Below, piece after piece: positions 8,875-17,523 of a stretch of DNA of 64,000 nucleotides. The notes beneath the pieces were generated by a model, which did no database searches, had not been told where the DNA came from, and was given only the letters and a program-made list of their open reading frames with translations. The DNA comes from Cyclobacteriaceae bacterium. Its GTDB lineage: Bacteria > Bacteroidota > Bacteroidia > Cytophagales > Cyclobacteriaceae. The stretch's first letter is position 1, and every line of letters starts with the position of its first letter. The position numbers and the translations under genes were made by a program. The stretch is from positions 1-64,000 of the forward strand of contig PXCO01000184.1 in NCBI GenBank assembly GCA_003565295.1. Direction: 5' to 3'.

Positions 8875-9450
8875 ATGAAAAAGTTTCTATACCTAAGCAT
8901 CCTTCCTTTGTTGCTGATGATGAATTGTGGCCCTGTAGAAGAAAATCAGCAAGAAGAAACCCAGCAATCAATGAATAAAGCACAGGACATTGATGCCGAA
9001 AAAAGGATACAGGAACTTGGGATAGAATTGGTAATCCCAAACCCTCCTACTGCCAACTACTTGAAAGCGAAACGGGCCGGCAACATTGTTTATTTAGCGG
9101 GTCATGGTCCAGATAAACCTGATGGCACACAGGTGATAGGCAGGTTGGGGGAAGATATGCAAGTGGAGGGAGGATATGATGCGGCACGCTATACAGGGAT
9201 CTCATTACTTTCTTCCTTAAAGGCAGAAATAGGAGACCTGAATAAGGTAAAAAGCATAGTTAAGGCACAGGGCATGGTAAACGCCCATCCCACATTCAAG
9301 CAGCATTCACAGGTTATCAATGGTTTCTCCGATCTTATGGTGGAAGTATTTGGGGAGAAAGGAAAACATGCCAGAGCTGCCATTGGCATGAGTTCGTTGC
9401 CAAATAATATCGCGGTGGAAATTGACATGATTGTGGAATTGGAGGAATAA
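8875..9450 (+). CDS. RidA/YjgF-family protein with lipoprotein signal
   Basis: I chose the ATG at 8875 over one ten codons upstream because it starts directly with a lipoprotein-type signal (MKKFLYLSILPLLLMMNC, Cys18). The mature part (about residues 40-191) is a RidA/YjgF domain with AGHGP in an early strand and the signature ARAAIGMSSLPNN with its conserved Arg, ending VEIDMIVELEE. RidA proteins hydrolyse enamine/imine intermediates released by PLP-dependent lyases. The preceding gene encodes just such an enzyme, also exported, which makes a functional link plausible. RidA proteins are normally cytoplasmic, so a membrane-anchored periplasmic form is unusual. The lipobox (LMMNC) is loose but acceptable for this phylum. 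Confidence 0.85.
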   Translation: MKKFLYLSILPLLLMMNCGPVEENQQEETQQSMNKAQDIDAEKRIQELGIELVIPNPPTANYLKAKRAGNIVYLAGHGPDKPDGTQVIGRLGEDMQVEGGYDAARYTGISLLSSLKAEIGDLNKVKSIVKAQGMVNAHPTFKQHSQVINGFSDLMVEVFGEKGKHARAAIGMSSLPNNIAVEIDMIVELEE

Positions 9451-9456
9451 ACCTGA

Positions 9457-10461
9457 TTAATTTCCTTCACTTTCCGTTTTTCCCTTTCCATTAGATTTGG
9501 ACCAACCGGTTTCAGAGACTTCTTGATGGAGCCTCACTCCCCCTTTTATGCCAAAATCCATGGTGCGAATTGGGAATGGAATGGTGATGTCATTTTCATC
9601 AAAGGCCTTTTTAATATTCTTTATCGCAGCATTTTTAGCTGAAACAAAGGCCTTGTTCTCCCGGCTATACTGCAGCCATACGTTGACCGAAAAATCAATG
9701 GAACTATCCCCAAATTCCTTCCAAAACACTGTGATATCTTCTCCTTCTATCCTGCCTGGCACCTCCCCAACTGCTTTTTTTGCGACCTCTTCCACTTTTT
9801 CCAAGTCATCTCCATAACTTACCCCTACGTCAATACGCAATCTTCTTTTGCCATCCTCAGTGAAGTTGATTAAATCCTCTTGAAACAAATACCTGTTAGG
9901 CACATGCACCACAGGACCGTCAAAAGTCTTGACTTTAGTTACCCTGAGGTCTATGTCCACCACATTGCCCATCACCCCATTAGTAGTTTGGATCACATCT
10001 CCTATGGCATAGGGTTGCTGAAAGGTGATGTAGATACCTGAAATGAAATTGGCCGCCGTATCCTGAAAAGCAAAACCCAAGGCCAGGCCTATGATCCCCA
10101 AACCGGCAAGGATAGAAGCAACTGTTCCAGTCAATTTTAGAATGGAAAGCGCCATGACAAAGCCCAAGATAAATACTACCAAAAAAATCAGCCTGCTCAA
10201 GAAGCCACTAATGGTTTCATCCAAATGGACACGAATAAGCTGCTTTTTGGTAAACCTCTCTACGGTCCTGGCAACATAGATAAATGCAAAAAACACCAGT
10301 ACTGCGATTATCAAATTGGGAAGCAAACGAACAAAAGCGGTTAGCCAACTCTCTAGCTCTTCCACTAGTGTATTCAAAAGTTCGGTAGATTCTAATTCCT
10401 CCATAAGAATAGGTGTAAACGGGGTTAAGGTCTTGCGGTCCACATTACCAAGTCCAGTCAT
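9457..10461 (-). CDS. MscS-family small-conductance mechanosensitive channel
   Basis: A 334-residue inner-membrane channel that releases solutes on hypo-osmotic shock. Seen: three hydrophobic segments (about 46-68, 90-110, 115-140), the pore helix GLGIIGLALGFAFQDTAANF typical of MscS TM3, then the soluble beta domain (GDVIQTTNG, VPNRYLF) and a hydrophilic C-terminal tail rich in Lys, Glu and Ser. The first 19 residues are not membrane-like and a second ATG (10404) is a possible start. It is convergent with the RidA gene, with only 6 bases between the stops. A single gene with no operon partner. Confidence 0.9.
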   Translation of the reverse strand: MTGLGNVDRKTLTPFTPILMEELESTELLNTLVEELESWLTAFVRLLPNLIIAVLVFFAFIYVARTVERFTKKQLIRVHLDETISGFLSRLIFLVVFILGFVMALSILKLTGTVASILAGLGIIGLALGFAFQDTAANFISGIYITFQQPYAIGDVIQTTNGVMGNVVDIDLRVTKVKTFDGPVVHVPNRYLFQEDLINFTEDGKRRLRIDVGVSYGDDLEKVEEVAKKAVGEVPGRIEGEDITVFWKEFGDSSIDFSVNVWLQYSRENKAFVSAKNAAIKNIKKAFDENDITIPFPIRTMDFGIKGGVRLHQEVSETGWSKSNGKGKTESEGN

Positions 10462-10594
10462 CTACTTTCTAAACAAAAAATGCTCCAAACGACCATATAC
10501 TTTACAAAAGGTTGATTTTGGTTAGCCAAGGTTTGTATTTAGAACACTTTACCTTTAAATTTAGGTTGCCAAGCAAATTATTTTTGTGCATTAT

Positions 10595-11302
10595 ATGGGA
10601 GAAGAAGAGAAAATCAGAAAGGCTTTTAAGGAAAGGGATTGGGCAGAAATCAAAAGTGCCGACTCCTGGGTGGTATTCAAGGTCATTTCTGAGTTTGTGG
10701 AAGGATTCGAAAAATTGGCCAAGATAGGTCCCTGTGTATCTATTTTTGGTTCAGCAAGAACCAAGCCCGACCATAAATATTATAAAATCACTGAAGAGAT
10801 CGCGTCCAAACTTGTCAGACACGGATATGGCGTGATCACTGGGGGAGGCCCTGGCATCATGGAAGCCGGAAACAAGGGGGCAAATGCAGAAAATGGAAAA
10901 TCTGTGGGGCTGAATATCAAATTGCCATTTGAGCAGTTTGACAACATTTATATAGACCGTGACAAATTGATCAATTTTGATTACTTTTTTATCCGCAAGG
11001 TGATGTTCGTGAAATATTCCCAGGGATTCGTGGTGCTTCCAGGAGGGTTTGGCACCCTGGACGAGTTTTTTGAAGCCCTAACCCTTATTCAAACGAAAAA
11101 GATCGGTCGTTTTCCAATTGTGATGGTAGGCAGCAAATATTGGCAGGGAATGGTAGATTGGATAAAAGAGGTAATGCTGGCAGAGCATAAGAATATTTGT
11201 GAAGAGGATTTAGACCTTTTTTCAGTTGTGGACACTGCCACTGAGGCCGTAGCCGTTATCGATAAATTTTACAGCAAGTATTTACTATCCCCCAACTTCT
11301 GA
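10595..11302 (+). CDS. LOG-family protein (TIGR00730, nucleotide 5'-monophosphate phosphoribohydrolase-like)
   Basis: A 235-residue Rossmann-fold protein. The family motifs GGGPGIMEAGNKGA (about residue 90) and PGGFGTLDE (about 150) are intact. Family knowledge: LOG proteins cleave the N-glycosidic bond of nucleotide monophosphates, giving free bases; older databases call them lysine decarboxylases. I chose ATG 10595 over an in-frame GTG at 10586, because the GTG overlaps a TATTTTTG stretch and lacks conserved sequence. The stop lies 3 bases before the TTG start of the lytic transglycosylase, so the two are probably co-transcribed. Confidence 0.88.
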   Translation: MGEEEKIRKAFKERDWAEIKSADSWVVFKVISEFVEGFEKLAKIGPCVSIFGSARTKPDHKYYKITEEIASKLVRHGYGVITGGGPGIMEAGNKGANAENGKSVGLNIKLPFEQFDNIYIDRDKLINFDYFFIRKVMFVKYSQGFVVLPGGFGTLDEFFEALTLIQTKKIGRFPIVMVGSKYWQGMVDWIKEVMLAEHKNICEEDLDLFSVVDTATEAVAVIDKFYSKYLLSPNF

Positions 11303-11305
11303 CCT

Positions 11306-12256
11306 TTGGAAAATCATAAACTTACCCCAATCTATGTGTTATTGGGTATCCTATTTCTGGGTTTGTTTTATCTATGGGGTCAAACCCCCAAAGAAGCTGG
11401 TCCATTCTTGACCCAAGAGGATCAGGAACCCGAAACACCTCGTTTTACCCCGGAATTGCGGCCCTTTGCACCTAGGGTGAGAATTTTTGAAAAACCTGAA
11501 AAAATAACATTCGCCGGGGAAGAGGCACCTACCCATTTGCCGGATGTTTGGGAGAGATTTGAAAGGGAAATATATGTGAATGCCTATTGGGAATCCAACA
11601 CCCTTTTAATGATGAAAAGGGCCGGCAAGTATTTTCCCTATATGGAGGAGACCTTGAGGAACAATGGGATACCAGAGGATTTTAAATATGTGGCCCTTAT
11701 AGAGTCCGGCTTAATGAATGTGGTTTCGCCTGCGGGCGCCAGAGGCTTTTGGCAATTTATGGAAGGCACTGCACGGGACTTTGGCCTAGAAGTGAGCAGC
11801 GAGGTCGATGAAAGATACCACTGGGAAAAATCCACGGTCGCAGCCTGCAAATACCTGCGGTCCGCATTTGGCCGTTTTGGCAACTGGACCAGTGTTGCCG
11901 CAAGTTATAACATGGGCATCGCAGGACTTACCCGCAGAAAAAACGAGCAACAAGTCCCCAATTATTATGACCTTCACCTGGTGGAAGAAACCAGCAGGTA
12001 TGTTTTCAGGATCTTGGCATTAAAGGAAATCTTCGAAAACCCATCCAACTATGGATTTGAGCTACAACAGGATGACCTTTATGCTCATCCGAAACTCAAA
12101 GATATAGAAATAAGTACTAGCATACCCAATCTTGCCCAATGGGCCATTAAACAAGGGAGCAATTATAAAGAGCTCAAAATTTACAACCCATGGTTGAGGA
12201 GTGACAAATTAACCGTTCGTGGAGGTAAAACCTATATCCTCAGGCTACCCGGTTAA
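11306..12256 (+). CDS. Membrane-anchored lytic transglycosylase (SLT domain, MltD-like)
   Basis: A 316-residue murein-cleaving enzyme. Seen: an N-terminal membrane anchor (YVLLGILFLGLFYLWG, about 10-25), a Pro/Glu-rich linker, then an SLT domain with the catalytic Glu in ALIESGLMNVVSP (about 128-140), GARGFWQFM, and AASYNMGIAGL. The C-terminal 60 residues resemble the short module before LysM regions, but no LysM is present. No in-frame ATG precedes the anchor; TTG at 11306 is the only start giving the full signal anchor, and it lies 3 bases after the LOG stop. Its role is cell-wall remodelling on the periplasmic side. Confidence 0.88.
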   Translation: MENHKLTPIYVLLGILFLGLFYLWGQTPKEAGPFLTQEDQEPETPRFTPELRPFAPRVRIFEKPEKITFAGEEAPTHLPDVWERFEREIYVNAYWESNTLLMMKRAGKYFPYMEETLRNNGIPEDFKYVALIESGLMNVVSPAGARGFWQFMEGTARDFGLEVSSEVDERYHWEKSTVAACKYLRSAFGRFGNWTSVAASYNMGIAGLTRRKNEQQVPNYYDLHLVEETSRYVFRILALKEIFENPSNYGFELQQDDLYAHPKLKDIEISTSIPNLAQWAIKQGSNYKELKIYNPWLRSDKLTVRGGKTYILRLPG

Positions 12257-12330
12257 ATAATATTCCAGGAATTCCTCTTTAGTACTAAAAAATATGGCTA
12301 TCTTTAAATTCCGCTTGTAGTCCCTTCTCC

Positions 12331-13983
12331 ATGAAGAACAAAAAGACCCTTGTCATATTCGGCAGCATTGCCCTTATATTAGTACTGCTTTTTACGTCCA
12401 TTCCCATCTTTGTTAACTGGTACCTCAACCAAAATGGCGAAAAAATAGTGTCTAACATGATTACCCGAACCAATGCCTTGGTTGGTCATGAGGTGCATTT
12501 TGGAAACATACATTTTGACTATGACTATAAGGGCACCAATTTAAAACTTGAGGATGTCGACATTCAACCGGGTGAATCACTGGAGGACCGGAACAAGGTG
12601 AAGTTTCACCTAAACTTGAAAGAAGCCAGTATAACAGGTTTCCAATGGTTGGATTTTTTATTTAGAAACAGCATTCAACTGGACTCTGCTTATCTGGAGG
12701 AAGGGGTTCTGGAGACCATCAGTCCCCCCTTGGACTCCTTGGATCTCGAGAATGGAGAAGGTGAAGATTATAGGAAAATAGGGGTGAGCCATATCCGGGT
12801 CAACAAGGTGTCATTTGAAAACCGTGACAGTTACAATGATTCCACCCGTCTTTCCATCCGTGACCTTTTTGTTTTTGGGGATGATTTCCTTCTCACAGAA
12901 GAAGACCTCGCCGATTCCAATGCCGTTTTTTCCATTGGAAAAGTGGATGGATACATGGATCAGGCAGTTCTTCATTTTAATGAATATAGAAATGCCATCT
13001 TGGCAAAGGATATGTCTTTTAACACCAACGACAAACAGCTGACCATTGAAATGGTGTCTCTTGACAATAAAATGGAAAGATATGAATACATAAGACAGTT
13101 TTCTAAGGAAACTGACTGGATAGAGCTGCATCAATGCAAGGTAGATATTGAAGGAATGGACTTTCAGGCTTATATCAGGGAAAGGAACCTGATCGGAGAA
13201 ACCATGAAGCTTACAGGGTTGGAATTGGAGGTGTTCAGGGACAAGAGAAAACCGGAAGACAAAGAGAGGCGGCCAAAAATGATCCATGAAATCATCAAAG
13301 AATTACCCAAAAAGGTTCGTTTTGAAGAAATCCAAGTTGAAGACACCTACATTTCCTACGAGGAACGGCCGGACAATGAAGCTCCGAGGGCCGGTAAGAT
13401 TTTTTTTGACCAGGTAACCGGAACAATTGGCCCATTTAGTAATTTTTCTGAAGACCTGGAAGAAGATGATAGGCTGGAAGTCAAAGCAAAGGGTAGGTTA
13501 ATTGGCAAGGGTCAAATCAACCTTCACCTCACCTATTTCATTAACGATGAAACCGGCAGGTTCCTGATGAGGGGCGATATTGGAGAAATGGACCTCACAC
13601 CACTCAACCAAATGATTGCTCCTGCCACCCAAGTTGCAATTAAAAGTGGCAACCTTGTCCGTGTGGACTTTAATATTGAAGCCAACGACTTGGAAGGCAG
13701 AGGAGACCTCATCGCAAAATATACCGACCTCAGCATAGAGATTTTAGACAAGGATTTTGGAGGCGATCCGGGACTATTGAGAAGGATAGGTTCATTTTTG
13801 GCCAACAAAATTGTGGTCCGCCAGCAAAATCCCAACCAAAGGGGTTCGCTGAGCGAAGGAACGGTTTATTTCAAAAGGGAACAACACAAGTTTATTTTCA
13901 ACTACTGGTGGAACCTGATTCTCAGTGGGCTTAGGACTACTGTAACCGGCGAATCAGAAGAGGACCTGAGGGAAGCGAGCTAA
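12331..13983 (+). CDS. AsmA/TamB-like single-pass membrane protein
   Basis: A 550-residue protein with one N-terminal membrane helix (LVIFGSIALILVLLFTSIPIFV, about 6-27) followed by a long, mainly beta-strand periplasmic region. Short amphipathic strands repeat, as in AsmA-like proteins (for example VGHEVHFGNIHFDYDYKGTN near 51-70; GKGQINLHLTYFINDETGRF near 395-415; LTPLNQMIAPATQVAIKSG near 425-443). Family knowledge: AsmA-like proteins form lipid-transfer bridges between the two membranes. I cannot assign it to a named subfamily with certainty. Transcribed with the flow of the LOG and transglycosylase genes after a 74-base gap, so it may form part of an envelope-related unit. Confidence 0.7.
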   Translation: MKNKKTLVIFGSIALILVLLFTSIPIFVNWYLNQNGEKIVSNMITRTNALVGHEVHFGNIHFDYDYKGTNLKLEDVDIQPGESLEDRNKVKFHLNLKEASITGFQWLDFLFRNSIQLDSAYLEEGVLETISPPLDSLDLENGEGEDYRKIGVSHIRVNKVSFENRDSYNDSTRLSIRDLFVFGDDFLLTEEDLADSNAVFSIGKVDGYMDQAVLHFNEYRNAILAKDMSFNTNDKQLTIEMVSLDNKMERYEYIRQFSKETDWIELHQCKVDIEGMDFQAYIRERNLIGETMKLTGLELEVFRDKRKPEDKERRPKMIHEIIKELPKKVRFEEIQVEDTYISYEERPDNEAPRAGKIFFDQVTGTIGPFSNFSEDLEEDDRLEVKAKGRLIGKGQINLHLTYFINDETGRFLMRGDIGEMDLTPLNQMIAPATQVAIKSGNLVRVDFNIEANDLEGRGDLIAKYTDLSIEILDKDFGGDPGLLRRIGSFLANKIVVRQQNPNQRGSLSEGTVYFKREQHKFIFNYWWNLILSGLRTTVTGESEEDLREAS

Positions 13984-14061
13984 TTCTTTTCTATTTGGGA
14001 AAACCAATCGTCCTCCTTCAAGTTAATTGGAATACAGTTAACAATATCGCTCTTAATTCCC

Positions 14062-14069
14062 TAATTTTG
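14062..14069 (+). promoter_or_regulatory. Candidate -7 promoter element for uvrA
   Basis: TAATTTTG matches the phylum's TAnnTTTG -7 element exactly and lies 36 bases before the ATG at 14106. No clear TTG was found 19-21 bases upstream. Its position supports transcription beginning before the 14106 start codon and not inside the gene. Confidence 0.4.
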
Positions 14070-14105
14070 CAAAATTGACCAAATCAAAGCCGGGATATCC
14101 TTTTT

Positions 14106-16940
14106 ATGACATCAGAAAGCCAAGAAATGATCTAAATTTTTGGGGCAAGGGAACATAACCTCAAAAATATAGACCTCAGCATCCCCAGAAATAAACTAGT
14201 GGTGATCACAGGAATCAGCGGCAGCGGAAAAAGCTCGCTTGCCTTTGACACCATCTATGCAGAGGGACAGAGAAGGTATATGGAAAGCTTTTCTGCTTAT
14301 GCCCGCTCATTCTTGGGGGGAATGGAAAGGCCTGACGTGGATAAGATCAATGGGCTGTCCCCCGTCATTTCCATAGAACAGAAAACCACCTCCAAAAACC
14401 CAAGGTCCACAGTGGGCACCGTCACGGAAATTTATGATTTTATGCGCTTGCTCTATGCAAGGGCAGGAGAGGCCTATTCTTATCTAAGCGGGCTGAAAAT
14501 GGAGAGGCAGACCGAAGATCAAATCATAGAGCAGCTTTTCCAGCAGTTTGAAGGGAAAAAACTTCATCTTCTTGCTCCCGTGGTAAAGGGCCGAAAAGGC
14601 CATTACAGAGAGCTATTCGAACAAATCCGGAAGATGGGATACTCCCGTGTGCGCATAGACGGGGAGGTATTAGAAGTGGCCCCTAAAATGCAGGTGGACC
14701 GGTATAAAATTCATGATATAGAGGTGGTGATAGACAGGATAGTAGCAGATCCCGATGACAGGTACCGGATCACTCAATCCCTCAAGACCGCATTGCAGCT
14801 AGGCAAGGGCATCATCATGCTTCAGGATGAAAAGGGGGAAATCCATCATTTTTCAAAATACTTGATGGACCCCAGCACAGGACTGAGCTATGACGAACCA
14901 GCCCCCAACACCTTTTCATTCAACAGCCCCTATGGTGCATGCCCTTCCTGCAAGGGACTGGGCGTGATAGAGGAAATCACCAAGGAAAGTATCATTCCAG
15001 ATCCCAAGCTGAGCATTAGCCGGGGTGGGATTGCACCCTTGGGGGAATACAGGGATATTTGGATCTTTAAGAAAATCAATGCCATCCTCAAACGGTATAA
15101 GGCCAGCATATCTACCCCTATAGAAAAACTCAATGATGAAGTCATCCATACCTTGCTGTATGGGGACAAGGTAACCGTAGAGGTAGATTCCGTAAAATAC
15201 CCCGGAACCAAATGGAATACCACCTTCGAGGGCATCATCAACTTTTTAGAAAAGCAGCAGGAAGGGGGGTCTGAAAAGATCCAAAAATGGATCAGCGATT
15301 TCACTGTTTCCACCACCTGTCCCGACTGCCAGGGCTACCGGTTGAAAAAGGAAGCCTTACATTTCCGTATTGCGGACAGACACATAGGGGAGCTTGCCGA
15401 AATGAACATACGGAAATTGGGAGAGTGGTTTGAGAGCATAGAGGAAAAAATGACCGATAAGCAAAAAATTATCGGAAAGGAAGTACTAAAAGAGATCAGG
15501 AAAAGGATAGGTTTTTTACTAGATATTGGCCTGGACTACCTCACCTTGAACCGGCCATTGAGAACGCTATCCGGGGGAGAAGCCCAACGCATACGGCTCG
15601 CCACTCAGATTGGAACGCAGCTGGTAGGTGTCCTTTACATATTGGACGAACCCAGCATTGGTCTGCATCAAAGAGACAATGTGAAACTTATTAAGGCCCT
15701 TCAAGATTTGAGGGACCTGGGCAATACGGTGATTGTGGTGGAGCATGACAGGGATATGATGGTGCAGGCAGATCACGTGGTAGACATTGGCCCGGGGGCT
15801 GGAAGGCATGGGGGGCAAATTGTAGCCAGTGGGACCCCTCAGCACATTCTTCAGTTGGACAGCCTTACGGCACAATACCTAAATGGCACCCAAAAAATCT
15901 CCTTGCCGGAAAAACGCAGAAAAGGAACCGGGAAACATCTGCTGCTAAAAGGCGCAAGTGGACATAATTTGAAATTTGTGGACTTGGATGTACCTCTTGG
16001 CACCATGGTTTGTGTGACGGGGGTTTCTGGATCCGGTAAGAGTTCGCTCATCCATGAGACCTTATACCCCCTGCTGAACCAGGCTTTTTATCGCTCCAAA
16101 AAAGAACCCTTACCCTATCAGGTATTGCGGGGAGTAGAGCACCTTGACAAGGTCATTGAAGTAGATCAAAACCCCATAGGCAGAACTCCAAGGTCCAACC
16201 CGGCCACTTATACTGGGGTATTCACGGATATTCGTGCATTATTCACCGAACTACCTGAAGCTAAAATCAGGGGATACAAACCGGGAAGGTTTTCCTTTAA
16301 CGTAAAGGGAGGAAGATGTGAAGATTGTGAGGGGGCGGGGATGAAGCTCATAGAAATGGACTTTTTACCCGACGTACATATCCCTTGCGAAACCTGTAAA
16401 GGTAAGCGGTACAATAGGGAGACCCTAGAGGTCAGGTTTAAAGGAAAGTCCATTTCGGATGTATTGGACATGACGGTGGAGCAGGCGGTGGAGTTTTTCG
16501 CAAACCAACCTAAAATCCTAAAGAAAATTCAAACCTTGCATGAGGTAGGTCTGGATTACATCACTTTAGGACAACATGCCACCACTCTCTCCGGAGGTGA
16601 GGCGCAGCGGGTGAAACTGGCTACTGAACTTTCTAAGAAAGATACAGGGAAAACCTTTTATATACTGGACGAGCCTACCACCGGTCTGCATTTTCAGGAC
16701 ATTGAACATTTGCTCAGTGTATTGCAGAAATTGGTGGACAAAGGCAACACCGTGTTGATCATTGAACATAATTTGGATGTAATCAAGGTGGCCGACCATA
16801 TTATCGACCTGGGGCCAGAGGGCGGAGATATGGGAGGGCAGATCATTGCTGCCGGTACCCCTGAAAAAGTGAGCCAGGTTCAGGACAGCTACACTGCTAA
16901 ATTCCTTCGACAGGAATTAATGGAAGTTCAAAAGGTTTAG
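14106..16940 (+). CDS. uvrA: UvrA excinuclease subunit with an in-frame TAA at codon 10
   Basis: DNA-damage-recognition ATPase of nucleotide excision repair. From ATG 14106 the frame reads MTSESQEMI, then TAA (14133-14135), then continues without a break as IFGAREHNLKNIDL and the full 944-codon protein. Everything else is canonical: Walker A GISGSGKSS and GVSGSGKSS, zinc-binding CPSC/CPDC and CEDC/CETC pairs, and two ABC signatures (LRTLSGGEAQR, ATTLSGGEAQR). Relatives have Glu where TAA lies, one G-to-T change away. Without readthrough, translation would need to restart at the rare ATT at 14136 or at GTG 14196/14199, the last keeping Walker A but losing the first strand. The gene may be damaged, the read may be wrong, or an unusual start is used. 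Bacteroidota often carry a second uvrA. Confidence 0.9.
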
Positions 16941-16996
16941 TGCGAAAATCTCCATTTTTGAAAATCAGATTTTTCAATGTTAAGGTCCTGACTTTT

Positions 16997-17338
16997 TCAC
17001 ATATGTGCGAGAAGTTCCTCTTCTTCCGATACAAGGGAGCGCAATTTTTGGGTTAAATTCCGGTACTTTACCATCACCAGTTTGCCGGCCGCTGTCAATT
17101 CTGCCCCTCCCCCTTTTTCACCCCCTTTTCTGGAAATTACATAAGGCTCTTTTCCACGGGTATTCAGGTCTGTGACGATATCCCATGCCTTCTTATAGGA
17201 CATTCCCATACACTTTGCCGCCTTGGCGATGGAGCCCTCATTATCGATCAGGTCAAGAAGCCGGGCCGGACCGGGCCCGAAAAATTTCTTTCCGTCAAGT
17301 TCCACCCAGCAGCGAATCCTTATTTCTTTATTTCCCAT
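16997..17338 (-). CDS. ModE N-terminal-domain winged-helix regulator (no TOBE domain)
   Basis: A 113-residue DNA-binding protein with the ModE/LysR-type winged helix: FFGPGPARLLDLIDNEGSIAKAA (helix-turn-helix about 20-60), GMSYKKAWDIV, then GGGAELTAAGK in the wing. The length equals the DNA-binding domain alone, with none of the molybdate-binding TOBE repeats of full ModE, so it may respond to metal indirectly or through another subunit. No molybdenum transport or cofactor genes lie within the window. It is convergent with uvrA, with 56 bases between the stops. Confidence 0.85.
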   Translation of the reverse strand: MGNKEIRIRCWVELDGKKFFGPGPARLLDLIDNEGSIAKAAKCMGMSYKKAWDIVTDLNTRGKEPYVISRKGGEKGGGAELTAAGKLVMVKYRNLTQKLRSLVSEEEELLAHM

Positions 17339-17445
17339 GGTTCAATTGATTTATATGCAAAAATTAAGGATTACTTTTAATTCTGCAAACCGAAAGGAGT
17401 CCCCTATTTTATTATAGGATCCTTTTGAAAATACTGATTAGCGCC

Positions 17446-17480
17446 AAAAAAAGAGCCCCTTGTTTCTCTGAAGGGGCTCT
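17446..17480 (-). terminator. Rho-independent terminator of the TonB-dependent receptor gene
   Basis: A perfect 10-bp stem AGAGCCCCTT/AAGGGGCTCT (17452-17461 with 17471-17480) with a 9-base loop, followed on the minus strand by a run of seven T. It lies just after the receptor stop at 17524. Confidence 0.85.
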
Positions 17481-17523
17481 CAGCTTATAATCGTTAAGTT
17501 TAATAATATTGACTTCCATTTCC

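Noticed and set aside
14133..14135. uvrA TAA as recoding (programmed readthrough or nonstandard code)
   Set aside because: The other genes in the window read normally with TAA as stop, and no recoding structure was visible. A point mutation, error or alternative start is simpler.
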